DNA of 64,000 nt from Brachybacterium halotolerans (lineage in GTDB: Bacteria; Actinomycetota; Actinomycetes; Actinomycetales; Dermabacteraceae), in assembly GCF_016623465.1 (NCBI RefSeq), contig NZ_JAEDAJ010000003.1, positions 263,285-327,284 of the forward strand. The letters run 5' to 3'. Below are positions 42,080-50,191 of this stretch, piece after piece. A program made the position numbers and the translations under genes. The notes under the pieces are model-generated. The model was given only the letters and a program-made list of their open reading frames with translations. It searched no databases and was not told the DNA's origin. The first letter of the stretch is position 1, and each line of letters begins with the position of its first letter.

Positions 42080-43110
42080 AGGCTTCCCCGTGCGTTGAGG
42101 ATCTGCAGGGTGAAGGCGCCGGACTGCATGCCGCCGAGGTCCAGGGCCACGTGGCGGAAGCCCGCGTCCTTGCCGGCGCGCTGCAGCTGCTCGCGGACGC
42201 CGGGGGCGACCGCCCGGGGCAGCTCGTCGGCCGGGAGCTCGAGGCGGGCGATGTCGCCGTGATGGCGCACCCGGCAGTCGCTGAACCCGGCGTCGATGAG
42301 CGCGGCCTCGAGCTGCTCGATCTGGGCGAGCTTCTCCGGGGTGACCTCCTGTCCATGCGGGATGCGGGAGGCGAGGCAGGGGGCGGCGGGCTTGTCGGCC
42401 ACGGGCAGGGAGAGCACCCGCGCCACGTCCCTGACCTGGGCCTTCGTCATGCCGATGCGGGCGAGGGGTCGCAGCACACGGTGCTGGGTCGCGGCCTCGG
42501 CACCGGGGCGGTCGGGGCGCAGGGCGTCGTCGGCGTTCTCGCCATAGGCGACGGCGTCGAGCCCGAGATCGCGGGCGACCTCGTCGTCGATCCGGGTGAA
42601 CAGCTCGTCCTTGCAGTAAAAGCAGCGGTCGACGTCGTTGCGCCGGTACTCCTCGCGCTCACCCTCGTGGGTGCGGATCTCGACGACCTCCGCGCCGATG
42701 AGGTCCGCGACGCGATGGGCGATGGTGCGCTCGCGCGCGGCGAGGGACGGCGAGACACCCAGCAGCGCCACCACCCGCTCCGGACCGAGGGCGCGGACGG
42801 CGAGCGCGAGCAGCGTCGCGGAGTCGACGCCGCCCGAGTACGCGACGCCGAGGCGCTGGACGCCCTCGAGGTCTGCGGCGACCGCGTCGGCGAGTTGCAG
42901 GGTCTCCCCGCTCAGCGCCTCCGGGGTCATGGTCCCCGACCAGGCACCGGCCCCGTCGGCCGAGGGGTCGGCTTCGTCGGCCCGCGGCGATCCGCCCGGC
43001 ACGACGCGAGGCGCCGACGGGGCGGAGGATGCCGCGGAGGCAGTGGGCGCGGAGGCGGCGATGGACGCGGACGAGGCGATGGACGCGGAGGAGGCGGGAA
43101 GGGCGCTCAC
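42076..43110 (-). CDS. larE: LarE, sulfur-transfer enzyme for the pincer cofactor
   Basis: This 344-residue ATP-pyrophosphatase-type enzyme AMPylates and sulfurates the LarB product to dithiocarboxylate. The PP-loop is LGVAYSGGVDSATLL and the sulfur-donor Cys regions include DRCFYCKDELF and KPAAPCLASRIPHG. The CFYCK and PCLASR motifs may indicate the Cys-rich, cluster-using LarE type rather than the sacrificial single-Cys type. An Ala/Ser-rich leader of about 60 residues precedes the core. GTG at 43110 overlaps the larA stop (GTGA). Confidence 0.95.
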   Translation of the reverse strand: MSALPASSASIASSASIAASAPTASAASSAPSAPRVVPGGSPRADEADPSADGAGAWSGTMTPEALSGETLQLADAVAADLEGVQRLGVAYSGGVDSATLLALAVRALGPERVVALLGVSPSLAARERTIAHRVADLIGAEVVEIRTHEGEREEYRRNDVDRCFYCKDELFTRIDDEVARDLGLDAVAYGENADDALRPDRPGAEAATQHRVLRPLARIGMTKAQVRDVARVLSLPVADKPAAPCLASRIPHGQEVTPEKLAQIEQLEAALIDAGFSDCRVRHHGDIARLELPADELPRAVAPGVREQLQRAGKDAGFRHVALDLGGMQSGAFTLQILNARGSL

Positions 43111-44495
43111 TGGCCGTCCCTCTCGCTCGCCAGGCGGAACAGGACCTCGCCGGCATGGTCGATGACCAGGGTGTCCGGGTCGGCTCGCAGCGCCTCGAAG
43201 TCCAGCGACTGCGGGTCGACGTACTCGACGGCGTACTCGGCGCAGACCTCCGGGGGGATCGACGTCGCGAAGGCGCGGCGCACGCGGTTGCGCTCCTCGC
43301 CGGTCTCCGGATCGTAGGTGCCCAGGCCGGTCACGTGCGTGGAGTGCGCGAGCTCGCCCCAGGGGTGGTCCTTGAAGCGGTCCCACTGCTTCGTGAAGTA
43401 CTCGATGTTGTGGTACCCGATGTCGCGCAGACCGGGGTGCATGCCCGCGACCTCGGTGATGTGCGGGGCATAGATGATGACCTCGCCGCCGTCGGCGCAC
43501 ACGGGCTCGGACTTGTAGAAGCCCTTCGCGCCGGTCCAGATGTCCTCGTACATCTCGGGGACGATCGCGACGATCCGCCGGTAGGGCTTCTCGACGTAGG
43601 TGATGTGGGTGCGCGCGGAGATCTTCGCCATCGCGGCCCAGGCGGCCTGCGGATCGCCGAAGGACATGGCGCCCAGGTCGGCGCCGCCCTCGGCGACGTC
43701 CATCGCGAAGCACAGCTTCTCGGTCTCGATGAGGTCGCTCGCGGCGTCGACGAGCTGGCGCACCGGGGTGATGCCGAGGGTGCCGATGATGCGACTGGCG
43801 GTGATCAGCGCGCCCACCCAGTGGGAGATGTCGATGACGTCGTGCACCGAGCAGCCGGGGAAGAAGTACTTGTTCCCTCCCGAGAAGCCGACGACCTCGT
43901 GGGGGAAGACCGGGCCGACGATCAGGTCGACGTCGCTCTCGACGACCAGGCGGTTGATCTGCACGCGCATCGGCGTGTCCTCGAGGAGACCGCCGGTGAG
44001 CTCGGAGATCCGCTCGGCGGGGATCTCGCCCAGGTCGGCGATCTGCGACTCGTCGTGCCAGGCGTGGTTGACGACCTCCCAGCCGGGGTAGGTGCGCTCG
44101 GGGTGCCCGGGCTCGGAGCCGAGCAGCCGCCCGATGGCCTCGTCGCTCATCGCGGCGTGGGTGCCGAGCGCGATGAGCACGGTGACGGAGCGGGCGCGCC
44201 CGGCGAGCGCGCGGTGGATCGCGGGCAGCACGCGGGGCAGGGGCACGGAGCGGGTGCCGTCGGGGATGATCAGGCAGACGCTCCTGCCGTCGAGGTCGCT
44301 CGCGGCGAGCTGGTCGGCGACGAAGGCGTCGATCTGGTCCTGGGTGAGGGTCCCGCCGGCGCCGCCGATCTGCGCGGCGCGCTCGGCCAGGCCCTCGGGG
44401 ATCGGATGGATGGTGGGCTGCGCCGCCCCGTCCTGCGCGGACGCACTGGCCCGGGACGTGGTGTCGGACCGGGACGCCGTGCTGCTCTGGCTCAT
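43107..44495 (-). CDS. larA: LarA-family nickel-pincer racemase/epimerase
   Basis: This 462-residue DUF2088/LarA-family protein uses the nickel-pincer nucleotide to racemise or epimerise 2-hydroxyacids by hydride transfer. Motifs seen are IIPDGTRSVPLP, LIALGTHAAMSDE, FPHEVVGFSGGNKYFFPG (Lys for cofactor attachment) and DIGYHNIEYFTKQW. It departs from typical lactate racemases (NKYFFPG instead of K-x-x-x-PG), so the substrate is unclear. The upstream frame contains three 21-base repeats; ATG 44495 starts after them. It leads the larA-larE-larB operon. Confidence 0.9.
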   Translation of the reverse strand: MSQSSTASRSDTTSRASASAQDGAAQPTIHPIPEGLAERAAQIGGAGGTLTQDQIDAFVADQLAASDLDGRSVCLIIPDGTRSVPLPRVLPAIHRALAGRARSVTVLIALGTHAAMSDEAIGRLLGSEPGHPERTYPGWEVVNHAWHDESQIADLGEIPAERISELTGGLLEDTPMRVQINRLVVESDVDLIVGPVFPHEVVGFSGGNKYFFPGCSVHDVIDISHWVGALITASRIIGTLGITPVRQLVDAASDLIETEKLCFAMDVAEGGADLGAMSFGDPQAAWAAMAKISARTHITYVEKPYRRIVAIVPEMYEDIWTGAKGFYKSEPVCADGGEVIIYAPHITEVAGMHPGLRDIGYHNIEYFTKQWDRFKDHPWGELAHSTHVTGLGTYDPETGEERNRVRRAFATSIPPEVCAEYAVEYVDPQSLDFEALRADPDTLVIDHAGEVLFRLASERDGQ

Positions 44496-44547
44496 CGCTC
44501 CACTATGCGCTGTGGCCTCGGCGGGGACAAGCAGAGGTCCGGGTGTT

Positions 44548-44610
44548 GCCATGCGGGGGCAGCGGTCTGCCGTGTGGGGGCGGTGCGTCGCCATGTGGGG
44601 ACGGTTTCTT
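44548..44610. repeat. Three 21-bp tandem repeats upstream of larA
   Basis: Units beginning GCCATG or GCCGTG followed by G-rich sequence recur at 44548, 44569 and 44590, with a partial unit after 44611. The period is a multiple of three, so the larA frame stays open through them in the minus direction. Confidence 0.75.
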
Positions 44611-44645
44611 GCCATCGGCCGACGCCCGCCGGGGCCCAGCGCAGT

Positions 44646-45263
44646 TCAGCGCAGCGGGGGCGGCTCCCGGATGTCGTCGTCGTCCGGCGCCATGTCCAGC
44701 TCCGACCAGGCGACGTCGTGCCAGGCGCCGAGCTTCCAGCCGACCTTCGTGAAGGTGCCCACGGGCGTGAAGCCGAACGACGCGTGGAGGCGGTCGCTCG
44801 CGGGATTCGGCTGCGCCACCAGGGCGATCGCCCGGCGGAGCCCGCGCTCGCGCAGCGCTGGCAGCAGCGCCTCGTACAGCGCACGACCGCGACCGGATCC
44901 GCGCTGGTTGGGCGCGAGATAGACGCTCACCTCGCAGGTGAAGCGGTAGGCCTCGCGCGGGTTGAACGCTCCCGCATAGGCATAGCCCGCCACACGGCCC
45001 TCCTCCTCGAGGACGAGCCAGACGTAGCGCTCGCGCGCGCTCTCGATGCGTCGCGCCATCTGCGCCGCGTCCGGCGGCTCGGTCTCGAAGGTGATGGCCG
45101 TCGTGCGCACGTAGTGGGCGTAGATCTCCGCTCAGGCGGCGGCGTCCTCGGCGCTCGCGGAGCGGATCCTCCACGGCTGAGCGCCCGGCTCGGCGCCCGT
45201 CGGCGCGCCCTGATGCGCCGCGCTCTTCCCCGTGCTGCGGGCGGGTCCGCTCTCCGACGTCAT
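44646..45263 (-). pseudogene. PAT/Bar-like GNAT acetyltransferase interrupted by in-frame TGA
   Basis: The first part (45263 to 45135) encodes MTSESGP... to WRIRSASAEDAAA; TGA is at 45132-45134. The same frame continues AEIYAHYVRTTAITFETEPP and the rest of a phosphinothricin-type N-acetyltransferase: SVYLAPNQRGSGRGRALYEAL with the acetyl-CoA loop, and GFTPVGTFTKVGWKLGAWHD. The two parts align without gap to Pat/Bar homologues, whose helix runs straight through the TGA position. It is either a fresh nonsense mutation, a base-call error or a readthrough site. A GTG at 45110 could start a truncated protein. Confidence 0.8.
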
Positions 45264-45269
45264 GCGCAC

Positions 45270-45293
45270 ATAGTAGTCTTCTGAGTCCACTAT
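45270..45293. promoter_or_regulatory. Dyad between GNAT and XRE-cupin genes
   Basis: ATAGT (45270-45274) and ACTAT (45289-45293) are inverted with 14 bases between, in an unusually AT-rich 46-base divergent gap. It is a plausible operator for the XRE-cupin protein. Confidence 0.35.
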
Positions 45294-45309
45294 CGTGTCA
45301 AGGAGTCTC

Positions 45310-45891
45310 ATGGCCGAGGATCTCGCCGCCGCACTCGCACGCATCGTCCGCGCAGCGCGGGAGGAGCAGGGACTGACCCGTGCGCGTCTCGCGGACGATT
45401 CCGGGGTCTCCCGCGCCATGATCGCCCGCATCGAGCAGGCCGAGGCGCAGCCCACCGCGGCCCTGCTCGCGCGGCTCTCCGCGGGACTCGGCCTCACCCT
45501 CTCCAAGCTCATCGCACGCGCCGAGTCCGACGGATCCCGCGTGCGCCGCGCCGACGCGCAGCCGACCTGGACCGACCCGGACACCGGCTACACGCGTCGG
45601 GCGGTCTCCCCCAGCGGATCCCGCCTGGAGCTGGTCGACGTCCTGCTCCCGCAGGGTGCGCGCGTGGACTATCCGGCCGATGCCTACCGGGCTCTCGACC
45701 AGCAGGTATGGGTGCTCGAGGGCACGCTCCGCATCATCGAGGGGACCTCGGAGAGCACGCTGGGTCCCGGCGACTGCCTGACCCTGGGCGCGCCCTCCCC
45801 CACCTCGTTCCGCAGCGAGGGCGAAGGCGGCTGCCGGTACGTGGTCGCCCTCGCGAAGCGCTCTCCGCACGAGCCAGGCCCCCGATCCTGA
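45310..45891 (+). CDS. XRE-cupin regulator
   Basis: This 193-residue protein joins an N-terminal XRE helix-turn-helix (LTRARLADDSGVSRAMIARI, about residues 21-40) to a C-terminal cupin sensor (QQVWVLEGTLRIIEGTSESTLGPGDCLTLG). Such regulators often control neighbouring acetyltransferase or amino-acid transport genes; the divergent GNAT is the obvious candidate. ATG 45310 follows AAGGAG at 45300. Confidence 0.9.
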   Translation: MAEDLAAALARIVRAAREEQGLTRARLADDSGVSRAMIARIEQAEAQPTAALLARLSAGLGLTLSKLIARAESDGSRVRRADAQPTWTDPDTGYTRRAVSPSGSRLELVDVLLPQGARVDYPADAYRALDQQVWVLEGTLRIIEGTSESTLGPGDCLTLGAPSPTSFRSEGEGGCRYVVALAKRSPHEPGPRS

Positions 45892-45975
45892 CAGGGACCC
45901 GGCACCACCGCGGGATAGGCGGGACGGGATAGGTTGGACCGCGCACGAGGACGCGCAGCCGAGCCAGGAGCGGAC

Positions 45976-46800
45976 ATGACCATCGATCCCACCAAGGCCA
46001 TCCACACGTGGTCGCTGTTCCGCACCCTCGGGAGCTTCGCCGCACCGGGCACGATGCCCGCGCTCGAGGGCCGCACCGACGGGGTCGCCGACCCGGTCGC
46101 CCTGCTGGACCTGCCGGCGCTGCTCGCCTCGCACGGCTTCGCGAGCGCACAGATCTGCCACTTCTCGCTGCCCTCGACGGATCGCAGATATCTCGATGAC
46201 CTGCGCGGTTCCTTCAGCGACGCGGGCGTCGCGCTCGAGTGCTTCCTCGTGGACCACGGCGACCTCGCCGATCCGGCCGAGGGCGAGCGCTGGCGCGCCT
46301 GGATCGACGACTGGATCAGCGTGGCCGAGCAGCTCGGAGCCCCGAAGGTGCGCGTGAGCGCCGGCGACCAGCCGTCCTCCCCCGAGACCATCGCCCGCAG
46401 CGCGGCATCGCTGCGCGCGCTCGCAGCGGGCCATGACGGGATCCGCGTCCTCGTGGAGAACTGGCAGGGCCTGCTCCTGGACGCGGACTCGACGCTCGAG
46501 CTGCTCGACCGCTGCGAGGGCGCGATCGGGTTCCTCGCGGACTTCGGGAACTGGACCGGCCAGCACAAGTACGCCGACCTGGCGCGCGTCGCGCCGCTCG
46601 CCGAGGCCTGCCAGGCCAAGGCGGGCTTCGGCGAGGACGGGTCGATCGACGTCGAGGACTACCGGGCATGCCTGCGCCTGATGGCCGACGCCGGCTACGC
46701 CGGGCCGCTCTCGATCGTCGTCGACCCGCAGCGGCCCGACGTCTGGGAGCGCCTGGACGAGGCGCACGCGCTCATCCGCGAGGAGGCCGGAGCGGCCTGA
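45976..46800 (+). CDS. Xylose-isomerase-like TIM-barrel sugar phosphate isomerase/epimerase
   Basis: This 274-residue protein has the AP-endonuclease-2/xylose isomerase TIM-barrel pattern: LLASHGFASAQICHFSLPS, ALECFLVDHGDLADP, VRVSAGDQPSSPETIARS, IRVLVENWQG and GFLADFGNW, with Glu/Asp/His positions suited to metal binding. The substrate is unknown. ATG 45976 is preceded by AGGAG. Two CGGGATAGG direct repeats at 45911 and 45925 lie upstream and may include its promoter. Confidence 0.85.
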   Translation: MTIDPTKAIHTWSLFRTLGSFAAPGTMPALEGRTDGVADPVALLDLPALLASHGFASAQICHFSLPSTDRRYLDDLRGSFSDAGVALECFLVDHGDLADPAEGERWRAWIDDWISVAEQLGAPKVRVSAGDQPSSPETIARSAASLRALAAGHDGIRVLVENWQGLLLDADSTLELLDRCEGAIGFLADFGNWTGQHKYADLARVAPLAEACQAKAGFGEDGSIDVEDYRACLRLMADAGYAGPLSIVVDPQRPDVWERLDEAHALIREEAGAA

Positions 46801-46802
46801 CC

Positions 46803-47013
46803 TCAGGCCAGCGGCTGGCAGACGTCCGTCAGCTGCTCCTCCTCGCTCACCTGGTCGGGCGAGGTCAGGTAGATGTTGAAGGCGTGACCCGCGAGCGTGC
46901 CGTCCGCGCGCGCCGCGAGGCCCTGGTTCGCCGGGCACGTCGATGCGGTCGCGCACGGACAGCTTGCTCGGGGAGAACTGCCCGAAGCTCATCGGTTGCG
47001 GCATCTCCGCCAT
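46803..47013 (-). pseudogene. Internally deleted duplicate of the MerR gene
   Basis: The first about 22 codons (MAEMPQPMSFGQFSPSKLSVR) match the start of the intact MerR gene at 49620 (MAEISHLMSIGQFSSLSRLSVR). The last about 40 codons, in another frame, match its C-terminus. Bases 46803-46922 are about 95% identical to 48787-48906. Roughly 620 bases of the middle are missing and the join is out of frame, so this is a dead copy. Confidence 0.9.
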
Positions 47014-47097
47014 GGGCCGGTCCCGATCCTCACATCGCGCGAGTGTCCACCGCCACGATGCCTACGTGGGCCGCGGCCTGCACCTAGGCTCCGAGGC

Positions 47098-47724
47098 ATG
47101 ATTGCAGCGCGCGACCATCAGGATGCATCGCAGCCGTCGTCCTCCGACTCCCCCCTCGAACTCCGCCGGATCACGGTCTTCACCGGATCAGCCTCCGGCG
47201 ACTCGCCCATCTTCGCCGAGCGCACGGCGCAGCTCGCCCGCGCTCTCGCGGACCACGGCATCGGCATCGTCTACGGAGGCGGCAAGGTGGGACTGATGGG
47301 TGTGCTGGCCGACGCCGCCCTCGACGCGGGCGGCGAAGTCCACGGAGTGATGCCCCGCGCGCTCGTGGATGGCGAGATCGCGCACGCCGGTCTCACGGCG
47401 CTCGATGTCGTCGCGGACATGCACGAGCGCAAGCAGCGGATGGGCGAGCTCGCCGACGCCTTCGTGGCCCTTCCCGGCGGCGCGGGCACACTGGAGGAAC
47501 TCTTCGAGGTCTGGACTTGGCAGCAGCTCGGCATCCACGGCAAGCCCGTCGCGATCCTGGATGTCGATGGCTACTGGCTTCCGCTGCTAGCGGCGCTCGG
47601 GGGCATGAGCGCGCACGGCTTCCTCTCCCCGCAGTTCCTTGCCTCGCTCGTCGTCGCCGAGACCCCCGACGACCTGTTAGCGAAGATGTCGGCGTGGGCA
47701 CCCCCGCCCGCCAAGTGGTCCTGA
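47098..47724 (+). CDS. LOG-family protein (nucleoside 5'-monophosphate phosphoribohydrolase)
   Basis: This 208-residue protein has the Rossmann-like fold of the LOG family with the signature ALPGGAGTLEELFEVWTWQQLG, plus VYGGGKVGLMGVLADAAL and a catalytic Arg in HERKQRM. LOG enzymes cleave N6-modified AMP to free cytokinin-type bases and ribose 5-phosphate, and are common in actinobacteria. TAGGCT at 47085-47090 stands 7 bases before the ATG, predicting a leaderless message. Confidence 0.93.
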   Translation: MIAARDHQDASQPSSSDSPLELRRITVFTGSASGDSPIFAERTAQLARALADHGIGIVYGGGKVGLMGVLADAALDAGGEVHGVMPRALVDGEIAHAGLTALDVVADMHERKQRMGELADAFVALPGGAGTLEELFEVWTWQQLGIHGKPVAILDVDGYWLPLLAALGGMSAHGFLSPQFLASLVVAETPDDLLAKMSAWAPPPAKWS

Positions 47725-47958
47725 CCTGCACCATCGCGGGTCAGGGGCATTGATTCCGCGATCGGGGCCGCAGGAGGTGTGAGTCGTTTTACACTCGGTG
47801 GCAGGGCGCCGGAACCGACGGCGTCCGACGCATGCGGAGCACTGTCGCACCCGCAGCCGACGCTTACGGGCCATCGGTCCGCAGCCCGGCGGCCCTGCGG
47901 TCTCGCGATCCTCACTCCGGGTGCCCGATCCGCCCCCCCAGGAGAGACCTTGTCCCCC

Positions 47959-48747
47959 ATGACCACCCGACGACTCCTCCGCTCGATGACCCCGGCGCTC
48001 GGTGCCGCCCTGCTCGTCCCCGCACTCCTCGCAGCCCCCGCAAGCGCCTCTCCCCCCGCACAGGCGGAGACCCAGCCCTTCGGAGGCAACGTCCGCTACG
48101 CCTGGGAGATCCCCGACGCCCCTGCCTCCGGGATGACCAGCCTGACCATGCCCATGACGATCCATGAGGACTCCGACTACATCGACGGCTCCTACGTCGC
48201 GGTGCAGTACGCCTTCACCGGGCAGGACCAGGTCGGGTACATGGGCCTGCAGCCGCGCCCGGACTCGACGACGGGCAAGACCCGCCTGCACGGCGTTTTC
48301 TCGAGCTTCATCCCCGGAACCACGTCCACGGACTCGAACTGCACGGACGGGGCTGACGGGGGCGCCGGCGTCAGCTGCGCCAACGACTTCACCGCAGTCG
48401 CCGGGCGCACGTACGACATCGAGGTGAAGAAGGCCGGCAAGAACACCTGGACCGGGACCGCGATCGACACCGTGAAGGGCAAGCGGTTCCACATCGGCAC
48501 CTACACCGTGCCCGCTGGCAGCGGGAAGCTCGTGAACAAGCAGACGGGCTTCGTCGAGAACTACTGGAACCATTCGCGCACGTGCGAGGGCATCCAACGG
48601 ATCGACACCACGGTCGGCCGCCCTCGCACGGGGAACCTCCAGGGCCGGGCCGACTCCCCCGAGGAGTACGGCGACTGCCTGGACCAGGCGAACTACTCCG
48701 CCACGGTGAAGAACGGCCAGCTCCGCATCTCGCGCGGCTGGCTCTGA
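47959..48747 (+). CDS. Secreted protein, DUF3472-like
   Basis: This 262-residue protein has a clear signal peptide (MTTRRLLRSMTPALGAALLV then Ala-rich to PASASP). The mature part has VRYAWEIPDAPASGMTSLTM, GSYVAVQYAFTGQDQVGYMGLQ, several Cys (CTDGADGGAGVSC, RTCEGIQ, YGDCLD) likely forming disulfides, and a beta-rich C-terminus. The GYMGLQP pattern is like DUF3472 proteins; function is unknown. ATG 47959 or TTG 47950 (nearer to AGGAGA) could be the start. Confidence 0.75.
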   Translation: MTTRRLLRSMTPALGAALLVPALLAAPASASPPAQAETQPFGGNVRYAWEIPDAPASGMTSLTMPMTIHEDSDYIDGSYVAVQYAFTGQDQVGYMGLQPRPDSTTGKTRLHGVFSSFIPGTTSTDSNCTDGADGGAGVSCANDFTAVAGRTYDIEVKKAGKNTWTGTAIDTVKGKRFHIGTYTVPAGSGKLVNKQTGFVENYWNHSRTCEGIQRIDTTVGRPRTGNLQGRADSPEEYGDCLDQANYSATVKNGQLRISRGWL

Positions 48748-48786
48748 GACGCACGTGGTCCAGATGGAGGCCCGAGCCGCCAGAGC

Positions 48787-49620
48787 TCAGGCCAAGGGCT
48801 GGTAGACGTCCGTCAGCTGCTCCTGCTCGCTCACCTGATCGGGCGAGGTCAGGTAGATGTTGAAGGCGTGACCCGCGAGCGTGCCGTCCGCGCGCGCCGC
48901 GAGGCCTTCGGAGGCCAGGCGCTCGTTGATGAGGTCGTGGGCCTCGCTGATCTGGTCGTAGGCGCCGGTGACGCGCGCGACCAGGCAGTCGCGCGCGGGC
49001 AGTTCGAGGATCTCGAGCTCACCCGCGGCCTCGGTGCCCGCGGGCACGGGCAGGAAGATCGACAGGTCCGGATCGTGGTCCATGTACTGGTCGTCGTGCT
49101 CGATGACGCCGCCGGGGCCGACGGGCACGATGCCCTGGGCGGACAGCGCCGGCATCATCCGCTGCCAGAGCCGACCCTCGTCGGAGTAGGTCGGGACGGT
49201 GCCGCGCAGGGCGACGACGGTCATGGCGGGGACGGTGGTGCGGGTCAGGGTGATGGACATGGTGGGCTCTCCTTCGTCGAGCAGGCGGGTGATCAGGGAG
49301 AGCCTTCCCCGGGACGCGCGCAGCTCCTCGACGAGAGTCTCGCGCTGCAGGCGCAGGGCGTCGGACCAGGCCGGGGTGCCGCGGACGGCGAGGAGGGCTC
49401 CGATGGCGGAGACGCCGAAGCCGACGTCCCGCAGCCGCAGGATCCGGATGTCGGCCGCGTCGGCCAGCTGCTGCGTCGCATAGCGGCGGTATCTGGTCCA
49501 CGGGTCGATCTGCGCGGGCACCAGGACGCCGTGGGCGTCGTAGTGGCGCAGCATGCGCACGGACAGCCTGCTCAGGGAGCTGAACTGTCCGATGCTCATC
49601 AGATGCGAGATCTCGGCCAT
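48787..49620 (-). CDS. MerR-type regulator with GyrI-like effector domain
   Basis: This 277-residue protein has an N-terminal MerR helix-turn-helix (MSIGQFSSLSRLSVRMLRHYDAHGVL), a coiled-coil linker to about residue 115, and a C-terminal GyrI-like domain (VPAMTVVALRGTVPTYSDEG, LPARDCLVARVTGAYDQISEAHDLINE) as in BmrR. It likely senses hydrophobic compounds and activates an exporter; no such gene is adjacent. A degraded copy of it lies 1.9 kb away at 46803-47013. Confidence 0.9.
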   Translation of the reverse strand: MAEISHLMSIGQFSSLSRLSVRMLRHYDAHGVLVPAQIDPWTRYRRYATQQLADAADIRILRLRDVGFGVSAIGALLAVRGTPAWSDALRLQRETLVEELRASRGRLSLITRLLDEGEPTMSITLTRTTVPAMTVVALRGTVPTYSDEGRLWQRMMPALSAQGIVPVGPGGVIEHDDQYMDHDPDLSIFLPVPAGTEAAGELEILELPARDCLVARVTGAYDQISEAHDLINERLASEGLAARADGTLAGHAFNIYLTSPDQVSEQEQLTDVYQPLA

Positions 49621-49681
49621 GGGCTCACCCTCGCGGCTGACACGGTGGCAGGGTCAAGGTGCACCTCTTCGATTCCGGGTC

Positions 49682-50095
49682 TCACCCCACGAGCAGGCAG
49701 AACGGGTGCCCCTCGGGGTCGCCCATGACGTACAGCGGCTCGTCGGGATCGTCGGAACGGTCCATGAGCAGCCGCGCGCCGAGGGACTCCGCGCGGGCCC
49801 GCTGGGTCTCGAGCTCGTCGGCGTCACTCACGCGGAAGTCCATGTGCAGCTGCATGGGGATCTCCTCGCTGGGCCATGTCGAGGGCCGCAGGTCCGTCTT
49901 CTCCTGCACGGCGAGGACGCGACGGTCCTGGTCGTCCAGCAGCACGAGCCAGTCCGAGTCGTCGGGGGCCGCGCCGTCGGCCGAAGGGTCGTCGCCCTCG
50001 CGGTAGTGCAGGCCGAGCAGCTCGCGGTAGAACTCGGCGAGCGCGCGGCAGTCGCGCGCATCGAGGGCGGTGCAGCTGAGCACGGGATACGACAT
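49682..50095 (-). CDS. VOC/glyoxalase-family protein
   Basis: This 137-residue single VOC module begins VLSCTALDARDCRALAEFYRELLGL and ends VMGDPEGHPFCLLVG. The His in MQLHMDFRV is a typical metal or substrate-site position. Specific chemistry is not determined. It lies after the MerR gene with 61 bases between and is divergent from larC. Confidence 0.85.
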   Translation of the reverse strand: MSYPVLSCTALDARDCRALAEFYRELLGLHYREGDDPSADGAAPDDSDWLVLLDDQDRRVLAVQEKTDLRPSTWPSEEIPMQLHMDFRVSDADELETQRARAESLGARLLMDRSDDPDEPLYVMGDPEGHPFCLLVG

Positions 50096-50191
50096 CGGGG
50101 CCTCCTCGCACCGGGCTCATCACCCTACGGCGAGGCGACCCGAGGAACCAGAGGGGGCTCTTCCCGGCCGTGCCCACTAGCATCGGTCGAT

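Noticed and set aside
45132-45134. TGA as a selenocysteine codon
   Set aside because: GNAT enzymes do not use selenocysteine at this position, the aligned residue in Pat/Bar is not Cys, and no SECIS-like hairpin is evident downstream.
49553-50191. Upstream extension of the larC frame
   Set aside because: It is antisense to the VOC gene and part of the MerR gene and lacks any family similarity; LarC begins at 50192.
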